DNA of 6,616 bases from Halothece sp. MAG (lineage in GTDB: Bacteria > Cyanobacteriota > Cyanobacteriia > Cyanobacteriales > Rubidibacteraceae): assembly GCA_018610095.1 (NCBI GenBank), contig JAHEOB010000064.1, positions 1 to 6,616 of the forward strand. Reading direction: 5' to 3'. How positions within the stretch are numbered: the first letter of the stretch is position 1; each line of letters begins with the position of its first letter. Under the pieces are notes generated by a model that saw only the letters and a program-made list of their open reading frames with translations, did no database searches and was not told the origin of the DNA. The translations under genes were made by a program, and so were the position numbers. Positions 1 to 5,325 of the stretch are shown here, piece by piece.

Positions 1-29
1 ATCGCGCCCAAAGCCACTAAATCAAGCAT
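1..29 (-). CDS. Possible 5' end of a downstream gene (partial)
   Basis: Reading leftward from an ATG at 29-27, nine complete codons run open to the window edge (M L D L V A L G A). The ATG lies nine bases beyond the hydrolase stop codon on the same strand, the tight spacing expected in an operon. The first residues resemble the start of PfkB-type sugar kinases, which often begin with a hydrophobic strand ending in Val-Ala-Leu-Gly, but nine residues cannot establish a family. No clear Shine-Dalgarno sequence precedes it. The same stretch is also open on the plus strand from base 1 to a TAG at 40-42, so it could instead be the tail of an incoming plus-strand gene. Confidence 0.3.
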
Positions 30-38
30 AATCTTTAA

Positions 39-878
39 CTAGTCCGCTACTAGAAACTCCCAAATCCGTTTTTCATATTCTGACCCTGCAATATTGGGAA
101 CATTTTCGTGATTGGCGCCTTCCACCAGCCATAGTTCTTTGCGTCCCCTTGCAGCGTCATAAAGTTGCTGACTCATCTCAGCAGGAATCAGCCGATCTTC
201 ACAACCGTGAACGAAAAATATCGGTTGATCCAGTTGTGAAATTTTCTCCAGAGAATTAAACCGCTGGGTAAGTAACAAGTTCACAGGAATCCAATTGTAA
301 GCACCGCTATATTGTGCCACATCAAGGATAGAAGTAAAAGCTCCTTCCACCGCTAAGCCTGCAATCTTGGGTTTGCGAGTGGCTAATTCAATGGCAACCG
401 CGCTGCCTAAAGAGTGTCCAAAGAGATAAATTTGTTCTAGGGGAATGGCTCGCTGGTTGACTAAATAGTTTAAAGCAATTTCGGCATCTTCATATACCTG
501 TTGTTCGCTGGGAAAGCCTCCTTCGCTCAAACCATAGCCACGATAATCAAACAGAAATGTCGAAAACCCCACTGAGTGAAACCGTTTGATCCAAGGGAGA
601 AAGTAGCTAATATTACCGCCATTACCATGAAGATATAGGAAAACCGGTGCTTGAGCGTTTTGGGCTGGAATCCACCAACCATGGATCGTTTCATCGGTGT
701 TTTTAAGGGGAATGACAACTGATTCATAATTCATCCCATAGTCATCGGGCGTATCAGTAATCCTTGAAGAAGGAAAAAAAATCAATTGCCTTTGAATGAA
801 AAATAGGGTGGCAGTAATGACTAAATACGCGATCGCGCCAACTAACAGCAGATAAGCAATCATTTTGAGTTGAGACAT
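39..878 (-). CDS. Membrane-anchored alpha/beta hydrolase (BEM46/ABHD13-like)
   Basis: Serine hydrolase of the alpha/beta fold, probably tethered to the membrane by an N-terminal signal anchor (about residues 6-27, rich in Leu, Ile, Ala and Val) with the catalytic domain behind it. Numbered from the ATG at 878 (279 aa): oxyanion-region motif HGNGGN at 84-89, FDYRGYG at about 110-116, nucleophile elbow GHSLG with Ser156, acid Asp228 in HGCEDRLIP, and His257 in GANHEN. The complete triad predicts an active enzyme. Length and motif order fit the BEM46/ABHD13-like group (COG1073 type), whose bacterial members mostly have unknown substrates; an ester or thioester is likely but not shown. A TTG directly before the ATG, at 881-879, would add one residue, but the ATG is the better start. 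No convincing Shine-Dalgarno sequence is visible. It is divergent from the gene at 1111 and sits just upstream of a possible gene at 29. Confidence 0.88.
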   Translation of the reverse strand: MSQLKMIAYLLLVGAIAYLVITATLFFIQRQLIFFPSSRITDTPDDYGMNYESVVIPLKNTDETIHGWWIPAQNAQAPVFLYLHGNGGNISYFLPWIKRFHSVGFSTFLFDYRGYGLSEGGFPSEQQVYEDAEIALNYLVNQRAIPLEQIYLFGHSLGSAVAIELATRKPKIAGLAVEGAFTSILDVAQYSGAYNWIPVNLLLTQRFNSLEKISQLDQPIFFVHGCEDRLIPAEMSQQLYDAARGRKELWLVEGANHENVPNIAGSEYEKRIWEFLVAD

Positions 879-955
879 CAAAGGTGCATTAGCAATAGCG
901 TCAGCCTCAATTAAGCTGGATCAATCATCAATAAACCATCCATTACTAATGTATA

Positions 956-968
956 GTTTCGATGAAAC
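956..968. repeat. Short inverted repeat in the divergent spacer
   Basis: GTTTC-GAT-GAAAC is a 5-bp perfect inverted repeat with a 3-base centre. It lies about 78 bases upstream of the hydrolase start and 143 upstream of the gene at 1111. On the minus strand a TATACA hexamer (950-955) abuts it and could be a -10 for the hydrolase, but no -35 at proper spacing is visible. The arms are short enough to be chance. Confidence 0.25.
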
Positions 969-1051
969 AATTGAGTTATGAATCTATGATAGTAACCTGT
1001 AAGCAGTGAGCCAGAAAATAGCAACCAATATGTTTGCACTACTAGAATGAT

Positions 1052-1070
1052 TTACAATTACTAATTGTAA
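1052..1070. promoter_or_regulatory. 19-bp perfect palindrome, candidate operator
   Basis: TTACAATTACTAATTGTAA has 9-bp arms around a single central C and ends 40 bases before the start codon at 1111. A -10-like TACAAT (1053-1058) lies within it on the plus strand, with the symmetric copy on the other strand. A repressor bound here would cover the -10 and start point of that promoter. No good -35 sits at 16-18 bases upstream (TTGCAC at 1034-1039 is only 13 away). It is not an NtcA site (GTA-N8-TAC), and I do not recognise the regulator. Confidence 0.4.
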
Positions 1071-1110
1071 TCATAGCGTCCCACTGCCTATTAAATCAGA
1101 GTCTCTTCTT

Positions 1111-2505
1111 ATGTCACGTCAACAAAATAAGTCTAGTGGTTGTGGATGTTTACAAATCCCGATTTGGATGATTTTACTATTGTTAGGAGGTAGCTATTGG
1201 TTCATTAATAGTGATTATTTTCCTAAGAAAAAGGAAGTTTTAAGTTTCATTAATAATCAAGTTGAAAGCAATACTCCTATTGATGGAGAAGTATTTTCTA
1301 TATCAGAAACTGAACAAAATACAAATTCTTCTGAGCCTAATAATTCTTCTCAAACTGACTCTTCTGAAACCACTGAAACGACACAATCTCCAAGTGAAAC
1401 CTCTTCAGCGCATGATGAGTCCGAAATTCAGGAAAATCGAGAATCTTCTGAGCCCAATAATTCTTCCCAAACTGACTCTTCTGAAACCACTGAAACGAGT
1501 CAATCTCCAAGTGAAACCTCTTCAGCGCATGATGAGTCCGAAATTCAGGAAAATCGAGAACCTTCTAAAACTGAAGAAACAATGGAGGCAAAACAGACTT
1601 TACGAGAAAAAAATTGGAGAGAAAAAGCAATTAGAGGGATTTATTTAAGTCGTTATAAAGTGACTGGTAAAGCCGATGAAGAAACAATTAGAAGAAGAGT
1701 TCGGCATTATAAAGAGCAAGGGATTAACACAATTATTCATGGTGTTTGGGGAAATGGTTGTACCATGTATGAAAGTGAAGTAATGTCAGAAAACTTAGGA
1801 TATAATAGTTGTCCCAATAAATTTAATGATCGCTGGTTAGATTGGTTAGTTGATGAAGCCCAAAAACAGAATATGGAAGTTTATGCTTATTTTGAAAAAG
1901 GAATTAAAATTGATAAAAATAGCCCCATTTTTGATTTAGCGGTTGAAAAAAATTGGTTAGTTCCTGGCATTGATCGCACTTATGAAGGAGTTGAGCATTA
2001 TGTTCTAGATGTTGAAAATCCAGAAGTGGCTAATTTCTTTACAGAGATTTTAGTGGAATTTGTTCAAAAATATCCCAATGTTGATGCTGTTTTATGGGAT
2101 GACTATTTAGGATATCATGCTGAATTACCAGGAAAAGTGGATCGCACAGCGAACTTAACGAATTTTGTTCAAAGCGCGATCGCTGCAATGAAAGAAGTGA
2201 ATCCTGAGGTTAATTTTAATCTTTCCCATCATAATCCTTATTGGGCAGAAAAATATTTCGCTGCTAATTGGGAGGAGTGGAATATTGACCGCGCCTTTAT
2301 TCAGGCTTATAATGATAAAAACTTACAAGACGAATTGAAATATGTTCGGGAATATAATGGCATTTCGATCACGAATGAACAATTGGAGCGTTTACCACAA
2401 TTAGTTAAAGATGAAGAGATTGACAGTATTTTAATTTTTCCTCTTTCTAACGAACCTAAAAACGTTGTAGCGAATTTAAATGAAATTTTGAATGAAAACG
2501 AGTAG
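1111..2505 (+). CDS. Membrane-anchored glycoside hydrolase-like protein (GHL10-type barrel)
   Basis: A 464-aa protein in three parts. The N-terminus has a Cys-Gly-Cys at 11-13 directly before one hydrophobic segment (about 16-32), so it is probably an anchored envelope protein facing the periplasm. Residues about 40-170 form a low-complexity Ser/Thr/Glu/Gln-rich linker with two almost identical 39-residue repeats (73-111 and 112-150). Residues about 174-455 look like a TIM-barrel of the family-10-like glycosylhydrolase group (GHL10, DUF187 type): opening RGIYLSRY, then HGVWGNGCTMYES (210-222), EVYAYFEKG (256-264), the hallmark VDAVLWDDYLGYH (324-336, acidic pair Asp330-Asp331), FNLSHHNPYW (369-378) and IDRAFIQAYN (392-401). 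GHL10 members are predicted glycosidases acting on envelope or extracellular polysaccharide, but few are characterised, so the substrate is unknown. No Shine-Dalgarno sequence precedes the ATG. The gene is noticeably AT-rich. Confidence 0.75.
   Translation: MSRQQNKSSGCGCLQIPIWMILLLLGGSYWFINSDYFPKKKEVLSFINNQVESNTPIDGEVFSISETEQNTNSSEPNNSSQTDSSETTETTQSPSETSSAHDESEIQENRESSEPNNSSQTDSSETTETSQSPSETSSAHDESEIQENREPSKTEETMEAKQTLREKNWREKAIRGIYLSRYKVTGKADEETIRRRVRHYKEQGINTIIHGVWGNGCTMYESEVMSENLGYNSCPNKFNDRWLDWLVDEAQKQNMEVYAYFEKGIKIDKNSPIFDLAVEKNWLVPGIDRTYEGVEHYVLDVENPEVANFFTEILVEFVQKYPNVDAVLWDDYLGYHAELPGKVDRTANLTNFVQSAIAAMKEVNPEVNFNLSHHNPYWAEKYFAANWEEWNIDRAFIQAYNDKNLQDELKYVREYNGISITNEQLERLPQLVKDEEIDSILIFPLSNEPKNVVANLNEILNENE
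1327..1443 (+). repeat. 117-bp tandem repeat, copy 1 (linker)
   Basis: First of two directly abutting in-frame units of 39 codons in the linker of the glycosidase-like gene, starting at the Ser-Ser-Glu-Pro-Asn-Asn codons. It matches copy 2 at 113 of 117 bases by eye, and the last 60 bases are identical. The four differences change only one residue (Thr to Ser). Confidence 0.95.
1444..1560 (+). repeat. 117-bp tandem repeat, copy 2 (linker)
   Basis: Second unit, starting exactly where copy 1 ends. The next codons (Pro-Ser-Lys) look like a decayed start of a third unit. Near identity at synonymous sites indicates a recent duplication that lengthened the spacer between membrane anchor and catalytic domain; copy number could vary between strains. 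Confidence 0.95.
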
Positions 2506-2539
2506 TTATATGTAAAAATTATCCCATCAAATTCCCCTA

Positions 2540-3418
2540 TTAGAAGGAAACATAAATTAGTTTCGGTACAAATAGTAAACCGTCAATGACTAAATCATAA
2601 AATAAGCGTGGTGTCTTTTCATTCACCATCCAAATCAACAGCAAAGTTAGTATTGTCGCGCCGAAAATTTCTGGATAAAAAGCAACCATTAGAGTGTTGC
2701 CATAGCCAACCATGATGGCTAACATGATTAAATTCATGACAGTGAGAATCAAGCGAGTACCTCTCACTCCCACCATCAGTGGTAAGGTTAGTACGCCTTT
2801 TTTGGCATCGGACTCTAAATCACGAATATCAAATAGATTGGAATTGGAGCCTACAAAGGCAAAAATGAAACAAGTTGTGAGGGCTGCCTTGTGATCAAAA
2901 CTAGCTTCAGCATAAGCCAGTGGAAGCGCGATCGCGGCATAAGTAATAATGTTACAAACGATCCAAGCCTTGGAGCCAGGAATATCTTTCAGTCGATACC
3001 ACTGCCACTGGTTTGATTGCAGAATGGGAAAAATGGGAGCTCCATAAACCAAAGGAAACACGATAGCTAGGCTGACGTAATGGACTGACATCGGGGCTAA
3101 CCATAGCAAAATGATCACCCCAGCAATGGCAACTCCTAGCAGGGCAAAAAGACCAAAATTTGCCCGAAAATAGGACTGTGCTTTTTCATCAGAACTTTTT
3201 TGTAAATAGGAATCAAAAATCCGATCCAGATTATAGGGAATAAGTGCTACGAAAAAAACAAACAGAATGGGTTGCCAGTCACTTGCTAAGCCCATCATTG
3301 CTTGGGAAAAGGCTGTTAATGAAGCTAGGGCTAACGCCACCCAAATGCTGGGGTAAATGAATAATTCCAGAGCGCGATCGCGCAGCCAGTTTAGTTGGTT
3401 GGGAATTTCTAAGGTCAT
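2540..3418 (-). CDS. UbiA-family membrane prenyltransferase homologue
   Basis: A 292-aa, very hydrophobic protein with roughly seven to nine predicted membrane helices, the usual size for UbiA-type aromatic or lipid prenyltransferases. These enzymes bind Mg-prenyl diphosphate through two Asp-rich loops. The second loop is intact: FDIRDLESDAKKG with Asp197, Asp200 and Asp204, followed by TLPLMVG as in known members. The first reads PYNLDRIFD, keeping the DRxxD part (Asp65, Asp69), but the Asn-Asp pair of the usual NDxxDxxxD is replaced by Pro61-Tyr62. A late YDLVIDG (274-280) also fits the family. The acceptor cannot be inferred: neighbours give no quinone, chlorophyll or haem context. The start is the ATG at 3418; a GAAGGTG (3432-3438) lies 13 bases upstream, too far to be a strong ribosome site. 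It is convergent with the glycosidase-like gene, 34 bases away, with no obvious terminator hairpin between them. Confidence 0.8.
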   Translation of the reverse strand: MTLEIPNQLNWLRDRALELFIYPSIWVALALASLTAFSQAMMGLASDWQPILFVFFVALIPYNLDRIFDSYLQKSSDEKAQSYFRANFGLFALLGVAIAGVIILLWLAPMSVHYVSLAIVFPLVYGAPIFPILQSNQWQWYRLKDIPGSKAWIVCNIITYAAIALPLAYAEASFDHKAALTTCFIFAFVGSNSNLFDIRDLESDAKKGVLTLPLMVGVRGTRLILTVMNLIMLAIMVGYGNTLMVAFYPEIFGATILTLLLIWMVNEKTPRLFYDLVIDGLLFVPKLIYVSF

Positions 3419-3469
3419 CGGTGGGACAATTCACCTTCTTTTTTTTAAAAAGTAACAAAATGTAAAGTG

Positions 3470-3527
3470 AAGTTAATTCAACTTAATATGGATTTTGCAA
3501 AATAATTGATCCATCTTGATCAAGATG
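3470..3527. promoter_or_regulatory. Cluster of three palindromes between gatA and the UbiA-like gene
   Basis: Three inverted repeats lie within 58 bases: AAGTT-N5-AACTT (3470-3484), the perfect 12-mer ATTTTGCAAAAT (3492-3503) and the perfect 16-mer CATCTTGATCAAGATG (3512-3527). The last overlaps a TTGATC direct repeat (3506-3511, 3516-3521; 10-bp period). They lie about 50-110 bases upstream of the UbiA-like start and 65-125 downstream of the gatA stop. On the minus strand the 16-mer could fold as a 6-bp stem with a GATC loop followed by an A/T-rich stretch, a weak terminator for gatA; otherwise these are candidate operator sites. Confidence 0.35.
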
Positions 3528-3592
3528 ACAGATCGAAATAACCCCTTGAAAACCTGCTTCTTTATGTGTTTTTCTACGCGATCGCGCTACCA

Positions 3593-5053
3593 TTAAGCAA
3601 TTTCTGGTTTCTGTTGATGCCATTGCGTTGCTTGTTCGTAAGCATACGCGGTATGTAGCAACTGATCTTCCCGTAAAACATTGCCAATTAATTGCATTCC
3701 CACCGGTAAACCATTGCTATCAAAGCCACAGGGAACATTAATCGCGGGTAATCCAGCCAAGTTAACTGGCACCGTGGTTAAGTCGGAAAGATACATACTC
3801 AAGGGATCATCAGTTTTTTCTCCGGTTTGAAACGCAGTCATGGGGGCAGTAGGAGATACTAATAAATCGACACTTTCAAAAGCCTTTTCAAAATCCTGTT
3901 TAATGAGGGTTCGTACTTTTTGCGCTTTCAAATAATAAGCATCATAATATCCTGCCGAAAGCGTATAAGTGCCCACCATAATACGCCGTTTCACTTCCTC
4001 TCCAAACCCTTCAGCACGGGTTTTGGTGTACATGGAGAGTAAATTATCCGCTTGTTCGCTGCGTTGACCGTAGCGTACCCCATCATAACGAGCTAAATTC
4101 GAGGAAGCTTCGGAAGGGGCAATAATATAATAGGCAGGTAAGCCATAACGGAAACGGGGACAGGAAATTTCTACCACTTCCGCACCGAGATTTTCCAGTT
4201 CCTTAATCGCATTTTGTACGGTTGTTTTAACTTCTTCTGATAGTCCTTCCCTAAACGTTTCGGTAATGATACCAATTTTGAGCTTTTTGTCTTTGGGCAG
4301 TTCTGGGTTTAAATATTGGGTATAATCAGGAACGTCAGCCTCTAAACTAGTGCTATCAGCAGGATCACGGCCCGCGATCGCGCTAAGTAAAATGGCAGTA
4401 TCTTCCACGGTACGCCCAAACGGACCAATTTGATCCAAAGAAGAGGCAAACGCTACTAATCCAAAGCGAGAAACTAAACCATAAGTGGGTTTCAATCCCA
4501 CCACCCCACAAAAAGAAGCCGGTTGTCGAATGGAACCGCCGGTATCCGAACCGAGAGCCACTACCGATTCCTCGGCTGCAACCGCTGCTGCGGAACCCCC
4601 TGATGATCCCCCTGGTACTCTTGATAAATCCCAAGGATTATTGGTCACGGTATAGGCAGAATTTTCGGTAGAACTGCCCATGGCAAACTCATCCAGATTG
4701 GTTTTGCCCATAACAATTCCCCCAGTTTCTTTGATTCTGCGCGTCACCGTTGATTCATAAGGGGGAACAAAATTTTCCAGAATCCGCGAGCCACAAGTGG
4801 TAGGCACACCTGTCATACACAAATTGTCTTTTACTGCAATGGGAATGCCTTCTAATGGCGCGATCGATTCACCGGAAGCGATTTTGTCATCGACTTGTTG
4901 CGCTGCTGTTTGGGCTTCATCTGACATTAAATGGAGAAAGCTATGTACCTTGGGTTCTACTGCTTCGATGCGCTCCAAGGTGTCTCGCGTCAGTTCCTGG
5001 GCAGAACGCTCTTTATTGACCAATTGTTGATGCAACTCTCGGATAGATGCCAT
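3593..5053 (-). CDS. gatA: Glutamyl-tRNA(Gln)/aspartyl-tRNA(Asn) amidotransferase subunit A
   Basis: Cytoplasmic amidase subunit of the GatCAB complex. It releases ammonia from glutamine, which GatB uses to convert Glu-tRNA(Gln) (or Asp-tRNA(Asn)) to the amidated form, an essential route in organisms lacking glutaminyl-tRNA synthetase. The 486-aa length is normal. The amidase-signature Ser-cisSer-Lys triad is complete: Lys75 in PIAVKDN, cis-Ser150 in VPGGSSGGS and nucleophile Ser174 in GSDTGGSIRQPAS, with spacings of 75 and 99 residues as in Staphylococcus aureus GatA. The NLAGLPAINVPCG and GLPVGMQLIG segments near the C-terminus are also typical. The ATG start is supported by GAAGGA (5059-5064) five bases upstream. 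gatB and gatC are not in the window, and the genes flanking it are unrelated, so gatA appears to stand alone, as is common in cyanobacteria. Confidence 0.98.
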   Translation of the reverse strand: MASIRELHQQLVNKERSAQELTRDTLERIEAVEPKVHSFLHLMSDEAQTAAQQVDDKIASGESIAPLEGIPIAVKDNLCMTGVPTTCGSRILENFVPPYESTVTRRIKETGGIVMGKTNLDEFAMGSSTENSAYTVTNNPWDLSRVPGGSSGGSAAAVAAEESVVALGSDTGGSIRQPASFCGVVGLKPTYGLVSRFGLVAFASSLDQIGPFGRTVEDTAILLSAIAGRDPADSTSLEADVPDYTQYLNPELPKDKKLKIGIITETFREGLSEEVKTTVQNAIKELENLGAEVVEISCPRFRYGLPAYYIIAPSEASSNLARYDGVRYGQRSEQADNLLSMYTKTRAEGFGEEVKRRIMVGTYTLSAGYYDAYYLKAQKVRTLIKQDFEKAFESVDLLVSPTAPMTAFQTGEKTDDPLSMYLSDLTTVPVNLAGLPAINVPCGFDSNGLPVGMQLIGNVLREDQLLHTAYAYEQATQWHQQKPEIA

Positions 5054-5058
5054 AGTTT

Positions 5059-5064
5059 TCCTTC
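5059..5064 (-). promoter_or_regulatory. gatA ribosome binding site
   Basis: The minus strand reads GAAGGA five bases before the ATG at 5053. It is the best-placed Shine-Dalgarno sequence seen for any gene in the window and fixes the gatA start. Confidence 0.75.
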
Positions 5065-5103
5065 TATCAATTAAACTAATGGATGGATCAAATCTCCCAA
5101 AAG

Positions 5104-5112
5104 ATTATATCA
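5104..5112 (-). promoter_or_regulatory. Extended -10 promoter of gatA
   Basis: The minus strand reads TG-A-TATAAT: a consensus -10 hexamer (5104-5109) preceded by the TGn extension (5110-5112). No good -35 is seen 16-18 bases upstream, but extended -10 promoters often lack one. It predicts a transcript start near 5097 and a leader of about 44 bases ending with the GAAGGA ribosome site. Confidence 0.5.
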
Positions 5113-5325
5113 ACAACCACCACAGATAATTGTTTTTGTCCCGCATGTAGCAACTGATTATCAGCGATTTTAACCATGAGATGGCGATTCTTTGGAAGAT
5201 GATATGACAATGGAGCGGAGCGAAGTGAGCATCTTTTCACGGGTTAAGATAAACCTCGATTTCCTGCTGTCTGATGGTTGATGTGGGTGGTTTCAAGCGG
5301 TTATTATCCCATAAGCGCGATTACT
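5113..5325. other. Intergenic spacer between the PATAN-like gene and gatA
   Basis: Little is recognisable. At 5212-5230 there is a purine-rich GGAGCGGAGCGAAGTGAGC built from near-repeats of AGCGR. A 25-codon plus-strand ORF (ATG at 5204, stop at 5279-5281) has GGAAG (5194-5198) five bases before it, but nothing else supports it. At 5297-5318 an imperfect inverted repeat (8-bp arms, one mismatch, 6-base loop) lies just past the upstream gene's stop codon. It could mark a transcript end, but no T-run follows it. Confidence 0.4.

Larger units (their letters stand above)
829..4381. repeat. Six HIP1 octamers (GCGATCGC)
   Basis: Exact palindromic GCGATCGC occurs at 829-836, 2176-2183, 2928-2935, 3374-3381, 3578-3585 and 4374-4381. 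Five are inside genes and one (3578-3585) is just after the gatA stop codon. A near match, GCGATCGA, is at 4860-4867. HIP1 is a highly over-represented dispersed motif in many cyanobacterial genomes, so this is the main taxonomic signal here. None occurs in the right-hand third of the window. Confidence 0.9.

Noticed and set aside
985..990. TATGAT as a -10 for the gene at 1111
   Set aside because: Only a poor -35-like ATGAAA (962-967) is at proper spacing, and the hexamer is 120 bases from the start codon; too weak to list as a promoter.
1327..1560. CRISPR-like or mobile repeat
   Set aside because: The two units abut without spacers and keep the reading frame; they encode a protein linker.
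1262..1648. 128-codon open frame on the plus strand inside the glycosidase-like gene
   Set aside because: It arises from the repeated low-complexity linker read in another frame; its Leu/Lys-rich product mirrors the same 117-bp repeat and has no domain.
2506..2539. Shared terminator between the convergent genes
   Set aside because: The 34-base gap has no inverted repeat or T-run that would make a hairpin terminator.
4383..4634. Second minus-strand frame inside gatA
   Set aside because: It overlaps the catalytic Ser region of a complete, well-conserved gatA and has no recognisable motif of its own.
3651..5160. ATGTAGCAACTGAT occurring both in gatA (near 3653) and in its upstream spacer (near 5145)
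   Set aside because: Only 14 bases match and the flanks show no further similarity, so chance is adequate.
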